Positions 9,136-18,649 of a DNA stretch of 64,000 nt are shown one piece after another (the first letter of the stretch is position 1; every line of letters starts with the position of its first letter). The position numbers and the translations under genes are program-made. This stretch comes from Rhizobium sp. RM (lineage in GTDB: Bacteria > Pseudomonadota > Alphaproteobacteria > Rhizobiales > Rhizobiaceae): the NCBI RefSeq assembly GCF_013390595.1, contig NZ_JACAWV010000022.1, positions 992,001 through 1,056,000 of the forward strand. Direction: 5' to 3'. Under the pieces are notes generated by a model. It saw only the letters and a list, made by a program, of their open reading frames with translations, searched no databases and was not told where the DNA came from.

Positions 9136-10185
9136 ATGACGAGAATCACGATTGTCACAGATGCCTGGCACCCGCAGGTCAACGGCGTGGTTCGCTCGAT
9201 TGAAAACACCAACCTGGAATTGGCCCGCCTTGGCGTCGACGTCCGCATGGTGACACCACAGAATTTCCACAGCATACCCTGCCCGACCTATCCCGAGATC
9301 CGCCTGTCCGTCGCCGGATATCGCCGTGTGGCCGCCGAGATCGAGAAAAGCCAGCCGTCCTTCGTCCATATCGCAACGGAAGGTCCGCTCGGCTTTATGG
9401 CACGACGCTGGTGCGTAAAAAACAGGATGCGGTTTTCGACCAGCTACCACACGCGCTTCCCCGAATATGTCGCAGCCCGCTTCCCGGTCCCGGAGCGCTG
9501 GCTTTACGCCTTCGTTCGCTGGTTTCACAACGGGGGCAACACATGCATGGTCGCAACCCAGAGCCTTGAAACCGAACTTGAGGCGCGCGGCGTCAGAAAC
9601 CTCAGACGCTGGAGCCGTGGTATCGACGCGCACCTGTTCCACCCGCGCCCAAAAACGTCCCTCCCCTTCGATCTCCCGCGCCCGATCTTCATGACGGTCG
9701 GTCGTGTCGCGATTGAGAAAAACCTGCCCGAATTCCTCGACCTCGATCTGCCGGGTTCGAAGGTCGTGGTCGGAGACGGCCCCGCACGCGCCGAATTGCA
9801 GGAAAAATATCCCGACGTGCTGTTTACGGGCGTAAAGACCGGCGAAGCCCTCGCCGACGCTTACGCGCAAGCGGATGTATTTGTCTTCCCATCGAAAACA
9901 GACACGTTCGGCAACACCATTCTGGAAGCGCTTGCAAGCGGCGTGCCGGTGGCGGCCTTTCCGGTTACCGGACCGATCGACATTCTCGGCGACAATCCTG
10001 AGGCTGGCGCACTGGACAACGACCTCCGAAACGCGTGCCTGGCTGCGCTCTCCTGCTCAGCGGAGGGAGCACTGGCGCTCTCGAAAAACTACAGTTGGGA
10101 AAAAGCCTCCCGGCAGTTCCTCGACAACGTCATCCAGGCGGCAGGCAAGAACCTGCCTCGCTTACCGCAATCGCGCCTGGCCTGA
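9136..10185 (+). CDS. agt: GT4-type lipid glycosyltransferase, probable gluco-/glucuronosyl diacylglycerol synthase
   Basis: A 349-aa GT-B glycosyltransferase. The N-terminal Rossmann domain (TRITIVTDAWHPQVNGVVRS) and the C-terminal donor domain (FMTVGRVAIEKNL, then VFVFPSKTDTFGNTILEALASGVPVAAF with the E-x7-E signature) are those of the SqdX/MgdA-like GT4 branch. The Agrobacterium member Agt is, from memory, a bifunctional enzyme that glycosylates diacylglycerol with glucose or glucuronic acid during phosphate starvation to replace phospholipids. The assignment here rests on family, length and, independently, on the PHO box 77 bp upstream. It has no membrane segments, so it would be a peripheral inner-membrane enzyme. 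Weak point: substrate cannot be told from sequence alone. Confidence 0.78.
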   Translation: MTRITIVTDAWHPQVNGVVRSIENTNLELARLGVDVRMVTPQNFHSIPCPTYPEIRLSVAGYRRVAAEIEKSQPSFVHIATEGPLGFMARRWCVKNRMRFSTSYHTRFPEYVAARFPVPERWLYAFVRWFHNGGNTCMVATQSLETELEARGVRNLRRWSRGIDAHLFHPRPKTSLPFDLPRPIFMTVGRVAIEKNLPEFLDLDLPGSKVVVGDGPARAELQEKYPDVLFTGVKTGEALADAYAQADVFVFPSKTDTFGNTILEALASGVPVAAFPVTGPIDILGDNPEAGALDNDLRNACLAALSCSAEGALALSKNYSWEKASRQFLDNVIQAAGKNLPRLPQSRLA

Positions 10186-10354
10186 CAAAACGAAAGCCGG
10201 CGCCTCCATATTTCGATGGACGAACGACCGCGACAGTGCCAAAAGGCGATCAGGACGCGACCGCCGTTAACTTTAGAACGGGGTCGGGCTGCTGATTGAC
10301 GTCAGGCGGCTGCCGCGAGAACACGCTGGCCGTCCTTTTTCCATAATGTCGAGA

Positions 10355-10963
10355 TTACCAGGCGCCGCTGAGACCATTGCCGGTCAGAGGAATGGTTGTG
10401 CTTTTACCATTGCTGTCACTGACAGAAATCTCGCTTTGCATCTGCTTTGGCGACTTGCGGAACCACCCGGCTGCGATGGACGCCAGATCGCCGATCATGC
10501 CGTGCTTGTGCCAATCCGCAAAACGTTGCCCCATGGCCTCCGGCTCGACCTTGTAGAAGAAGTCGCCAGACTGGCCGAGATCGTTGATGGATGTCGCCAT
10601 GGACGAAAGCGGACGCTGAAACATCTTGGAAGGCACGGAAAGATGTTTTGCACTTTCAGAAAATGCAGGCGCCATGAAATCGATCGCCCATCCATCCGCT
10701 TCAACCCAGCAATGGAAGTTTTCGCCAGCACCGGTCACATAACCGTCCTCACGATGATCCCCGAACAGGATGAGCGTGCCGCCGAGATTATAGGCAGCGA
10801 GGCCGCCTTTCGGCACGGCCTTGATCTTGTACTGCTGCTGGAGAATAAACGCGCCAAACGTGCTGAAATACATGCACGCCGTTGCCGGATCAGCGTTTTC
10901 GTTGATAAGCAGGCTGTTGATGACGCGGTAAATCCGGTGGTAGTCGCTCTGCTTAATCAACAT
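10355..10963 (-). CDS. DUF2026 family protein, transglutaminase/cysteine-protease-like fold
   Basis: A 202-aa protein I recognise as DUF2026, without assigned function. It has no signal peptide or membrane helix. The sequence shows a Cys-His-Asp arrangement like that of transglutaminase and arylamine N-acetyltransferase folds: Cys30 at the start of a helix (ATACMYFSTFGAFIL), His84 in ENFHCWVEAD, and Asp95 in GWAIDFMAP. The HxWVE...W.ID pattern is the usual second and third catalytic strand. I infer a thiol hydrolase or acyltransferase fold. It stands alone between agt and der, with its own start about 130 bp from the end of der; the upstream ribosome-binding site is weak. Confidence 0.65.
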   Translation of the reverse strand: MLIKQSDYHRIYRVINSLLINENADPATACMYFSTFGAFILQQQYKIKAVPKGGLAAYNLGGTLILFGDHREDGYVTGAGENFHCWVEADGWAIDFMAPAFSESAKHLSVPSKMFQRPLSSMATSINDLGQSGDFFYKVEPEAMGQRFADWHKHGMIGDLASIAAGWFRKSPKQMQSEISVSDSNGKSTTIPLTGNGLSGAW

Positions 10964-11091
10964 GGTCTTTCACTCGCAATTCTACGTCGACGATAGGGCC
11001 GTCAACCAGGCCCAATGTCCGGTGCGATTGTTCAATCTCGTCTGAGGGCATCCCCGCCTTCAATGCGAGGATGCATCAATCTTCGATCCGA

Positions 11092-12522
11092 TCAGCGCTT
11101 CTTCTTCGCCTTGCCTTCGAACGGATTGTCAGAGCCGCGGTAATGCACGCGGATCGGGACGCCCGGCATGTCGAAATCCTTACGCAGGCCGTTCACCAGA
11201 TAACGCGTATAGCTTTCCGGAATAGCTTCCGGACGTGTGCATGAAATCATGAAAGCCGGCGGACGCGCCTTCACCTGCGTCATGTATTTCAGTCTCAGGC
11301 GGCGACCGGAAACGGCTGGCGGCGGATGCTGCGTCGTCTGCGCATCCAGCCAGCGATTGAGCCTTGCCGTCGAGATACGACGGTTCCAGACCTTATCCGT
11401 ATCGATGATGTTCTGCATCAGCCGGTCGAGACCATACCCGGTCTGGCCGGAGATCGGCACGGCGCGAATACCACGCGCCTGCGGCAGAAGCCGCTCGGTC
11501 TTTTCACGCAGATCGGCGAGATAGGCCTGCGGATCTTCGACGAGATCCCACTTGTTGAAAGCAAGAACTGCGGCGCGTCCCTCGCGGATCACGAGATCGA
11601 CGAGCTGCAAGTCCTGCTTTTCAAAAGGAATGGTGGAATCGAAAACGATAACAACCGTTTCGGCAAAGCGGATCGAGCGCAGGGAATCGGCGACCGAAAG
11701 CTTCTCCAGCTTCTCCGTCACCTTCGCCTTGCGGCGCATACCAGCCGTGTCGAACATCTTGATGGTGCGGCCGCGCCAGTCCCACTCGACCGAGATACTG
11801 TCGCGGGTAATACCCGCTTCCGGACCCGTCAGCAGACGGTCTTCGCCGAGGAAACGATTGATGAGCGTGGACTTGCCCGCATTCGGACGACCGATGATGG
11901 CGACGCGAAGCGGCTTCGTGTCGTCGTAAACCGGCTCTTCGTCCTCATCGTCTTCGTCACCAAATTCGTTGTGCGAAAGAACGATGTTGGTTTCCGCCTC
12001 ATCCACCTCTGGCGGGAACGCCACATCTTCGCCGATCGCGGCGACGATGGCGTCGCGCAGGTCGATCATGCCCTGGCCATGCTCGGCAGAGATCGGGCAA
12101 GGATCGCCGAGACCCAATGTGAAGGCATCGTAAAAGCCGCCGTCAGAACCGCGTGCTTCCGACTTGTTCGCCACGAGAACAACAGGCTTGCCGCGACGAC
12201 GCAGCATTTCCGCAAGCGTTTCATCAGCCGGCGTCAAACCCGCCTTGGCATCGACAACAAAAAGCGAAACATCCGCTTCCTCGATGGCCGCTTCGGTCTG
12301 CGCCCACATGCGGCCTTGCAGCGTCTCGGGACCGGATTGCTCCAGACCAGCGGTATCGATGATGGTGAAACGCAGATCGACGAGCTTCGCCTCGCCGGGG
12401 CGGCGGTCACGGGTCACGCCTGGCGTGTCGTCCACAAGCGCCAGCTTCTTTCCGACCAGACGGTTGAAAAGCGTGGACTTTCCGACATTGGGGCGCCCGA
12501 CTATGGCGACGGTGAAGTTCAT
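11092..12522 (-). CDS. der: Ribosome-associated GTPase Der (EngA)
   Basis: A 476-aa protein with the two tandem GTPase domains unique to Der, an essential 50S assembly factor. Domain 1 has GRPNVGKST (about 9-17), DTPGVTRDR and the NKSE form of the G4 motif; domain 2 has GRPNAGKST (about 210-218), DTAGMRRK and NKWD. An acidic linker ([10 protein letters not shown]) separates them and a KH-like C-terminal domain with a lysine-rich tail ends the protein. AAGGA about 10 nt upstream supports the ATG at 12522. It follows the TPR membrane protein gene by 33 bp, an arrangement parallel to yfgM-bamB-der of enterobacteria but without bamB. Confidence 0.97.
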   Translation of the reverse strand: MNFTVAIVGRPNVGKSTLFNRLVGKKLALVDDTPGVTRDRRPGEAKLVDLRFTIIDTAGLEQSGPETLQGRMWAQTEAAIEEADVSLFVVDAKAGLTPADETLAEMLRRRGKPVVLVANKSEARGSDGGFYDAFTLGLGDPCPISAEHGQGMIDLRDAIVAAIGEDVAFPPEVDEAETNIVLSHNEFGDEDDEDEEPVYDDTKPLRVAIIGRPNAGKSTLINRFLGEDRLLTGPEAGITRDSISVEWDWRGRTIKMFDTAGMRRKAKVTEKLEKLSVADSLRSIRFAETVVIVFDSTIPFEKQDLQLVDLVIREGRAAVLAFNKWDLVEDPQAYLADLREKTERLLPQARGIRAVPISGQTGYGLDRLMQNIIDTDKVWNRRISTARLNRWLDAQTTQHPPPAVSGRRLRLKYMTQVKARPPAFMISCTRPEAIPESYTRYLVNGLRKDFDMPGVPIRVHYRGSDNPFEGKAKKKR

Positions 12523-12555
12523 TGATCGTAGTTCCTTGAAGGTGGAAAAGCTCTA

Positions 12556-13227
12556 TTACGAAGCTTTGCCCGAAGCGGTGATATTGTCGAGCATGATCTG
12601 CGCACGATTGGTGACGTTACGCGGTGCCTGTGCATCCGTCACGATCTGCTCGAACCATTGTTTTGCCTTGGCGAAGTCGCCCGCCTTGTAAGCGGACAGA
12701 CCCAGAGCCTCACGTGCGGAAGCGCGCATCGTCTGGGCTTCGCCGCTCAGCGGTTCCGCCAGCGCAGCAACCTGATCATAGGTGCCGTTATCGACCAGCA
12801 ACCATGCAGCGCGAACCTTTGCCGTATCGCGGAACACCTGCGGTGCAGACGTGTCGTTGCCAATATCGGTAAAAGCGGCGATGGCACCTGCTGCATCGCC
12901 CTTTTGCGACAGCAGCGTCGCCGAACGGAATTTCGCCAGAACCGGATAATTGCCGTGGCCGGATGTCTCCAGATCCGTAAATGCCTTCAGCGCCTCGTCC
13001 GTCTTGTTTTCGGAAGCAAGCTTCAAGGCTGCAAGGAACTGATCGCCGGAGTTGGATGCACGGCTGGTATTCCAATATTCGTAGATACCTGCACCGGCAG
13101 CCCCCAGCACGATCAGGACCGCGCTTCCCACGACCACAATCCCGTAGCGGCCCCAGAAATTGGACAAGCGTTCCGAACGGATCTGCTCGTTCACTTCGCG
13201 GATAAAGGTATCATTTTCGTTTGCCAT
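12556..13227 (-). CDS. YfgM/TPR_21-like inner-membrane protein
   Basis: A 223-aa protein with a cytoplasmic N terminus (MANENDTFIREVNEQIRSER), one transmembrane helix at about 29-50 (VVVGSAVLIVLGAAGAGIYEY) and a periplasmic alpha-helical tetratricopeptide-like domain. This is the layout of YfgM, a SecYEG-associated periplasmic chaperone partner in E. coli. CGGAGA 6 nt upstream of the ATG supports the start. It precedes der with a short gap and is probably cotranscribed. Function is inferred from architecture and position; sequence similarity to YfgM itself is likely low. Confidence 0.75.
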   Translation of the reverse strand: MANENDTFIREVNEQIRSERLSNFWGRYGIVVVGSAVLIVLGAAGAGIYEYWNTSRASNSGDQFLAALKLASENKTDEALKAFTDLETSGHGNYPVLAKFRSATLLSQKGDAAGAIAAFTDIGNDTSAPQVFRDTAKVRAAWLLVDNGTYDQVAALAEPLSGEAQTMRASAREALGLSAYKAGDFAKAKQWFEQIVTDAQAPRNVTNRAQIMLDNITASGKAS

Positions 13228-13309
13228 CGAATTCTCCGTTATCCACCCGGAAAGGTCGCTACGACCAACCCGTCGGCGGACATGCCAAGGCGCGCTGCCG
13301 GGAGCCAGT

Positions 13310-13340
13310 AAAAAAGGCCCACCAAGCTATGGTCGGCCTT
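13310..13340 (-). terminator. Terminator of nnrU
   Basis: Read on the minus strand, AAGGCC ... GGCCTT (13335-13340 and 13314-13319) plus inner ACCA/TGGT pairing form a hairpin followed by a T run. It lies 45 bp past the nnrU stop. Confidence 0.75.
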
Positions 13341-13384
13341 CTAGAGCGTTTTCGCCTTATATGTAAGGGGGAAACGTCGATTTC

Positions 13385-13969
13385 CTACATCGCAAGCGGT
13401 TGCACGCCGATCAACCATTCGTGCAACTTGAATATGAAAGCTGCCCAGAGTGCAACACCGCCAATAACGGCGATGATATCGTAGCGACCCGACACGAATG
13501 GACGCACCACCTTCTCCCCTGCCCGCTCGCGCCGCTTGAGAGAAATTCTGAGCACGACACCGCAGGCAAGAAACGATGCGAAGAGCAGGATGGAAGACGT
13601 CTCACCGTTCGCGAGAAGATGTGCCAGCGCCCAGATTTTCACGGCCAGAACCAGCGGATGTTTTGATTTCGTGGCAATGTGCCCGGCTGGAAGAAGGCTC
13701 GCCACAAGACAGATCATCGAGAGCAGCATCAGCGTCAGCGCGATATGGCTCATCCAGATTGGCGGGTACCAGAGCATTCCGGTTTCCTGCCGTGCCTCAC
13801 CAAAGCCGTAGACGAGGAGAACGATGGCAAGAAGACTGACGAGCGAGTAAAGCCCCCTGAACGGGCCCTGACCAAGCCGCGCAATCATGCTGGCCCGGAA
13901 CCCGGGTGCAATCACGCTGAGCGAATGCGTCAGGAAAAAGAAGATAAGACAGAGTACGAAAAAGAGCAT
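13385..13969 (-). CDS. nnrU: NnrU family membrane protein
   Basis: A 194-aa integral membrane protein with about five to six hydrophobic helices. The N-terminal FFLTHSL, RGLYSLVSLLAIVLLVYGF, MLLSMICLVASLLPAGHIATKSKHPLVLAVKIWALAHLLANGE pattern (split here across helices) is characteristic of NnrU, linked in Rhodobacter to nitric oxide and nitrite reduction. NnrU resembles isoprenylcysteine methyltransferase-type folds; the biochemical role is not settled. AGGGGA upstream supports the ATG. No denitrification genes are in the window, so the name records family membership only. Confidence 0.82.
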   Translation of the reverse strand: MLFFVLCLIFFFLTHSLSVIAPGFRASMIARLGQGPFRGLYSLVSLLAIVLLVYGFGEARQETGMLWYPPIWMSHIALTLMLLSMICLVASLLPAGHIATKSKHPLVLAVKIWALAHLLANGETSSILLFASFLACGVVLRISLKRRERAGEKVVRPFVSGRYDIIAVIGGVALWAAFIFKLHEWLIGVQPLAM

Positions 13970-14118
13970 GGAGCAATTTCCCCTGATGTCCGCGAACGCC
14001 GGACTGCGACAAGCCGATGAACGGAATTAGGACGAAAGCTGTAAAAAAGCCAGATTATTCAAAGCTTCGCCTTATTCCGGCGGCAAAAGGCCACAGTGTT
14101 TGATAGTCCGGATACCCG

Positions 14119-15102
14119 ATGATTTCCCGTTTTGCCGCCATTTCACTGTCGTTCTGCATCGCCGCCCCGGCCTTCGCCCAGGTTGATGAGAAGCCCAAAC
14201 AGCTCGTCATCGTGTCTTTCGATGGCGCTGGAGACAACACGCTGTGGGACCGGAGCCGGGCGACGGCAAAAGAAACCGGCGCACACTTCACCTATTTTCT
14301 TGCCTGTACCCTGGTGATGGATCGAAAGACCAGCGCCAAGACCTATCAGGCGCCCGGCCAGAAGGCGGGTCGGTCGAATGTCGGTTTTGGACAGTCGATC
14401 GACGACGTCGAGACACGTCTGAGAAACATCTGGACGGCCTCGCAGGAAGGCCACGAAATCGGCAACCACACCTGCGGCCATTTCGATGGCGGGCAATGGA
14501 CGACAGAGCAATGGGACGCGGAGTTCACGACCTTCACCAGCACGCTGGAAAACGCCTGGCAGATGATCGGCAAGAAGGGCGAGGAACCCGAGGGATGGCG
14601 CGACATGGTGCGCAAGATCAATGGTTTTCGCGCGCCCTATCTTTCACAGGGTGAAGCCTTGACGGCCGCACAGAAAAAACACGGCTTCGTCTATGACGCC
14701 ACCAGCATTACCAAAGGGCCGGAATGGCCTGTGGAACGCGAAGGCATCGAGCATTTCGGCCTGCCGCTTATTCCAGAGGGCCCAAGCAATCGACCGATCA
14801 TCGGCATGGACTACAACCTGTTTGTTCGCCACTCCATCGGTGTCGAGACACCCGATCGCTCCAAGGAATTCGAAGAGCGCGCCTACACCGCGTTCCGCAA
14901 CGCCTTCAACAAGCAATATAACGGTGAGCGTATTCCCCTGCAGCTCGGTTTCCATTTCGTCAAAATGAATGGCGGCGCCTATTGGAACGCCTTTGAGCGA
15001 TTGCTGCGCGAGGTCTGCAAGAAAGACGATGTCGCCTGTGTCAGCTACGCACAGGCAATGCCGATGATCGAGGCACGCCAGAAACACAAGACGGAAGGGT
15101 AA
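14119..15102 (+). CDS. Secreted polysaccharide deacetylase-family (NodB homology) protein
   Basis: A 327-aa exported protein with a signal peptide (about residues 1-20, ending APAFAQ). A NodB-type catalytic core is recognisable: motif 1 VIVSFDGAGDN, motif 2 EIGNHTCGH (His-Thr-x-x-His metal site), and motif 3 NGFRAPY (R-x-P-Y-like). Motif 1 departs from TFDDG in having Gly after the first Asp, so the metal-binding Asp is lost or supplied by the Asp three residues on. Likely substrate is a cell-wall or extracellular polysaccharide in the periplasm, which is an inference. It is convergent with bacA and shares a bidirectional terminator with it. Confidence 0.75.
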   Translation: MISRFAAISLSFCIAAPAFAQVDEKPKQLVIVSFDGAGDNTLWDRSRATAKETGAHFTYFLACTLVMDRKTSAKTYQAPGQKAGRSNVGFGQSIDDVETRLRNIWTASQEGHEIGNHTCGHFDGGQWTTEQWDAEFTTFTSTLENAWQMIGKKGEEPEGWRDMVRKINGFRAPYLSQGEALTAAQKKHGFVYDATSITKGPEWPVEREGIEHFGLPLIPEGPSNRPIIGMDYNLFVRHSIGVETPDRSKEFEERAYTAFRNAFNKQYNGERIPLQLGFHFVKMNGGAYWNAFERLLREVCKKDDVACVSYAQAMPMIEARQKHKTEG

Positions 15103-15116
15103 AACCCGACCGGTTA

Positions 15117-15151
15117 CAAAAAGGGCGGCCAATCGGCCGCCCTTCTGTTTT
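15117..15151. terminator. Bidirectional terminator between the deacetylase gene and bacA
   Basis: AAGGGCGGCC (15121-15130) pairs perfectly with GGCCGCCCTT (15135-15144) around AATC. T-rich tracts follow on both strands, and it sits in the 51-bp gap between convergent genes. Confidence 0.9.
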
Positions 15152-15153
15152 CG

Positions 15154-16464
15154 TCACGGCCGGTTGGCGGCCATTTCACCCTCTTCAGCCTCACGCTGCA
15201 GATAACGCTCGTCGATATCGGGCAGGGGCTGGTCATCGATTGCTGCTTCGAAGGCGACCAGACGTTTGCGGATCGACAGAAGCTCGATGATCGTCGACCA
15301 GGAGCTGACGAGATACTGGAAGCTGTCGCTGACCTGACCGAACGCCGTGGCGATCTGCTGCCATACACCCATGGTGATCTTCGCGGCCACGATGGTCGGG
15401 ATCAACATGAAGGTCAGGATGATCGCATCGAGCTGACCGAACGTGTAGCGAGCGACGTTGAAATAGAGATAGTGCCAGTACATGCGGAAATAGTTCTTGC
15501 GCACATTGGCGAACAGCTCACGCATGGTCGGCGGCTGGGCACGGTCGCCATGGTCTTCGCCATAGACAAGCTCCTTGCGGAACGCTGCCTCGACGCGCTG
15601 GTTGCGGAACTGCAGGCCTGGAAGCTTGATACCGACAACGGCAAGAAGCACGGTGCCGAAGACGGACCACAACAGGGCAAGCCAGAACAACGAATGCGGG
15701 ATCGCGCCAAGGAACGGCAATTCGGTGACATGCGCCGACATCTGGAACAGCAGCGGCAGGAAGACGACCAGGGTCATGACCGAGTTGATCAGGACAACGC
15801 CAAGGCCTTCAACGATCGATGCAAACCGCATCGTATCTTCCTGCACACGCTGGGAAGCACCCTCGATATGGCGAAGCTTGTCCCATTTAGACAGGTAGAA
15901 ATCGTTCATCGCGGTACGCCAACGGAAGACATAGTGGCTGGTGAAGAACGCCGTGGTGACGTTCATCGCCACGCCAACCATGCCGATTTCCAGGAAACGC
16001 AATTGGAGTGCATAGAACTGGCTTGCCTCGATCCCCGGCTGCCCTTCCAGCGCGCGCTGGAAAAGATCGAAGAACGGGCCGCGCCAGTTGTTGATCGCAA
16101 CGGAAACCTGAACTGCGAAATAGGCGATGAAGATGATGAAGGCCGAACCCCAGATCGACCAGCTGGTCCAGGGGTGGTCCTTGGCAATGATCTGCCACGT
16201 CACGCCGAATATCGCGACGAAAATCGTGAAGTAGAGATAGAACCAGACGTTATCACGGGAAAAGAAATACGCGATGCCAAGAGGTGCCGTTTCGCCCGGA
16301 GCCAAGGGCGGCATGCCAAGGGCGGCGCCCAATTGTGGACCGATGCTGTACCACACGGCAATGCACACGACGGTCCACAATGCCGCTGAGGTAAAAAACA
16401 GCTTCGGTTTGGGAAAGAAGGAATGAAACACGTTTTTAGTCCACGCGCGTTTGAGATCGGCCAT
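15154..16464 (-). CDS. bacA: BacA/SbmA family peptide-antibiotic transporter
   Basis: A 436-aa inner-membrane protein with about seven to eight transmembrane helices and the SbmA/BacA signature (FHSFFPKPKLFFTSAALW near the N terminus; FYLSKWDKLRHIEGASQRVQEDT in the middle). SbmA/BacA proteins use the proton gradient to import peptides such as bleomycin, microcins and proline-rich or NCR peptides. In rhizobia BacA protects against host peptides and affects very-long-chain fatty acid modification of lipid A. The ATG at 16464 is chosen over an upstream start at 16533; a further in-frame Met is absent near the FFPKP block, so the N terminus is slightly longer than in S. meliloti BacA. The C terminus is acidic. 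Confidence 0.9.
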   Translation of the reverse strand: MADLKRAWTKNVFHSFFPKPKLFFTSAALWTVVCIAVWYSIGPQLGAALGMPPLAPGETAPLGIAYFFSRDNVWFYLYFTIFVAIFGVTWQIIAKDHPWTSWSIWGSAFIIFIAYFAVQVSVAINNWRGPFFDLFQRALEGQPGIEASQFYALQLRFLEIGMVGVAMNVTTAFFTSHYVFRWRTAMNDFYLSKWDKLRHIEGASQRVQEDTMRFASIVEGLGVVLINSVMTLVVFLPLLFQMSAHVTELPFLGAIPHSLFWLALLWSVFGTVLLAVVGIKLPGLQFRNQRVEAAFRKELVYGEDHGDRAQPPTMRELFANVRKNYFRMYWHYLYFNVARYTFGQLDAIILTFMLIPTIVAAKITMGVWQQIATAFGQVSDSFQYLVSSWSTIIELLSIRKRLVAFEAAIDDQPLPDIDERYLQREAEEGEMAANRP

Positions 16465-16573
16465 TATTGGCGAAGCACTTGTTGGCGCGAACCTAGGGCA
16501 GAAATTTGTGCACAGCAACGCCGAAGCGCTCACCTTAACAATATGTAAGGCATATCAGCCGTGTGAAGGGCTT

Positions 16574-17764
16574 TCAGCGCCTCGCGTCGGCTGCGAGAAC
16601 AGGCAACATCAGAAGAATGCTGACACCGAGAATGCAGGTAGCGAGGATCGAGGGGGCCGTGAAATTTGCCGTCGCCTCAGCAATCCATCCGGCGGCAAGC
16701 GGGCCAATGATCTGCCCCGTTCCGAAGGCTGCAGTCATGAAGGCGAAGGCGCGTCGGGGGCTACCAGCCGCAAATTCGCGTCCGAGCTGCAGCCCGTAAG
16801 CTGTGATGACCATGAAGGTCAGACCAAGCAGCAGGCCACCCGTGAGAACACCTGCAACGGGCGGCAACATCACCGATCCCAGGACGCCGACCGCCTCCAC
16901 CGCGAGCACGATCACAAATGCCCGCTTCAGCCCTTGAGCCTTCAATACCGGCTTCCACAGGAACAACGAGACCGCCGCAGCGCAGCCGGTCACAAACCAG
17001 GCCAGAAACTCCACGAAAGCACCGGCTGACGCCATGCGCGCGATGGCGACGATAAAGGTCGCGGTTATGACGTAGCCAAAGCCGAACAGACCGTAAGCAA
17101 GCGTGGTCAAAACCAGCGGCCGTTTCCATTGAAGCGGCGGCTCGGCGGCAGCAGACGCATGCCGGGGCGGTCCTGCAGGCAGAACACGCCAGACGATGAC
17201 CAGAGTTGCGAACGTAAAGATGGCACCGGCAACCCATTCCTGTCGCCAGGAAGCGACGCTGCCATGAAAAACAACACCAATCAGGTAAACGACAAGCGAC
17301 GAAATGGCGATGCCTGCACCGACGCCGCCAAAATGCAGTGCCTGAATATGATCTTTGCCGGCCCGCATCGCATGACCGATGACGATCTGCGAGGTGAAGA
17401 TCATGGTGAAAGCGCTGGCGAGACCGGCAAGGAAACGAATGACTGTGAAAGCTGCAACACTATCGAAAACAGCCATGGCGAACAGCAGGACACCGGTTGC
17501 CAGCAGACCGGAAAGAGCGACCAGGCGCTCTCGTCCCTCTACCCATGAATAGGCTGCCAGGATGGCGCCCGCCAGATATCCGGCGAAATTGCCAGCCGCG
17601 ATCACGCCAGCATCGGAGGCCGACAGCGGAATGTCCGCCATCATGCCCGGGAGAATGGGGGTGAAGGAAAAGCGGCCGAAACCCATGGCCGATGCCATCA
17701 TCAATGCGCCGCTGAAACCAAGCGCGACAAGCCGCCTGTTCGAAATATGGTCTGAGGATGTCAT
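16574..17764 (-). CDS. YbfB/YjiJ family MFS transporter
   Basis: A 396-aa major facilitator with 12 predicted helices. The N-terminal MGFGRFSFTPILPGMM block is the hallmark of the YbfB/YjiJ branch, whose substrates are largely unknown. A second in-frame start 13 codons upstream (17803) exists; the later ATG is taken because the extension looks non-membrane and has no ribosome-binding site. It lies between bacA and map, all on the minus strand, but with gaps of more than 70 bp on each side, so an operon is not certain. Confidence 0.8.
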   Translation of the reverse strand: MTSSDHISNRRLVALGFSGALMMASAMGFGRFSFTPILPGMMADIPLSASDAGVIAAGNFAGYLAGAILAAYSWVEGRERLVALSGLLATGVLLFAMAVFDSVAAFTVIRFLAGLASAFTMIFTSQIVIGHAMRAGKDHIQALHFGGVGAGIAISSLVVYLIGVVFHGSVASWRQEWVAGAIFTFATLVIVWRVLPAGPPRHASAAAEPPLQWKRPLVLTTLAYGLFGFGYVITATFIVAIARMASAGAFVEFLAWFVTGCAAAVSLFLWKPVLKAQGLKRAFVIVLAVEAVGVLGSVMLPPVAGVLTGGLLLGLTFMVITAYGLQLGREFAAGSPRRAFAFMTAAFGTGQIIGPLAAGWIAEATANFTAPSILATCILGVSILLMLPVLAADARR

Positions 17765-17839
17765 GGACGGCTTATCGCAGCCGTCCAGCCAACCGACAAA
17801 CAAGTTATTTTGATTGCGCCGATAACGCGTTCTGATCGA

Positions 17840-18643
17840 TCATTCGACAAGCGTCAGAACAAGCGGACCATTTTTTGTCGCAACGACAGTGTGTTCGTAC
17901 TGAACCGTCGGGGCGCTCGGATCGCTGAAGAGCGTCCATGGATCATCGTCACCGTCTTCGGCCCAATAGGCGCCCATCGACAGGAACGGCTCCACGGTGA
18001 ACACCACACCCTCCTGCATGATGCGCCGCTCGGCCTTGTCCGGCCAGGTCGCAAGTTCTTTCGGCTCCTCGTGCAGCGAGCGACCGATGCCGTGGCTGGC
18101 AAGATTGGTAATCAACGTATAGCGGTTCTTCTTCGCAAACGAGCCGATTGCATTGCCGATATCGGCGAAAGGACGCCCGGTCTTTACCTGCTGAAGCCCG
18201 GTCCACATTGCCCGCTTGCCATCGCGGCAAAGCCGCTCAATCTCTTTCTTGACCGGCGGCACGGCGAACGACGAACCCGTATCGCCGAAAAAGCCGTTTT
18301 TCACGGCCGAAACATCGATATTGACGAGATCACCCGCCTTTATGATGCGCGGACCCGGAATGCCATGGGCCACTTCCTCGTTGACGCTGATGCAGGTAGC
18401 ACCCGGAAACTGATAGCAGAACTCCGGTGCCGATTGTGCACCATTGTCTTCCAGCACCTTGCGACCGATCGCATCCAGCTCCGCGGTGGTGATGCCAGGC
18501 TCAAGCGCATCAGCCATCGTCTGCATCGCAAGCGCGCAAACCCGGCCGACATCCTTCAGCATCTCCAGTTCTTCGTCGGTGGATATGACCATTTTTCCGT
18601 CCGTATTCTTGTAAGCGATGTCCTCCTGGGGCACCGCCATCAT
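17840..18643 (-). CDS. map: Type I methionine aminopeptidase
   Basis: A 267-aa cytosolic enzyme removing N-terminal Met from nascent proteins. The five metal ligands are visible in order: Asp in NIDVSA, Asp in FFGDTGSS, His in ASHGIGRSLHEEP, Glu in VEPFLSMG and Glu in YEHTVVA. The candidate start codons are ATG at 18643 and ATG at 18640, with an in-frame TTG at 18649 directly behind the upstream stop. The gene follows the LLM oxidoreductase by a few bases and is most likely translated from the same message. ASHGIG in place of the usual GHGIG suggests a divergent paralogue, so this may not be the only map in the genome. Confidence 0.9.
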   Translation of the reverse strand: MMAVPQEDIAYKNTDGKMVISTDEELEMLKDVGRVCALAMQTMADALEPGITTAELDAIGRKVLEDNGAQSAPEFCYQFPGATCISVNEEVAHGIPGPRIIKAGDLVNIDVSAVKNGFFGDTGSSFAVPPVKKEIERLCRDGKRAMWTGLQQVKTGRPFADIGNAIGSFAKKNRYTLITNLASHGIGRSLHEEPKELATWPDKAERRIMQEGVVFTVEPFLSMGAYWAEDGDDDPWTLFSDPSAPTVQYEHTVVATKNGPLVLTLVE

Positions 18644-18649
18644 CGTCAA

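Noticed and set aside
11326..12525. 399-codon plus-strand frame opposite der
   Set aside because: Mirror frame of an essential GTPase with all motifs intact.
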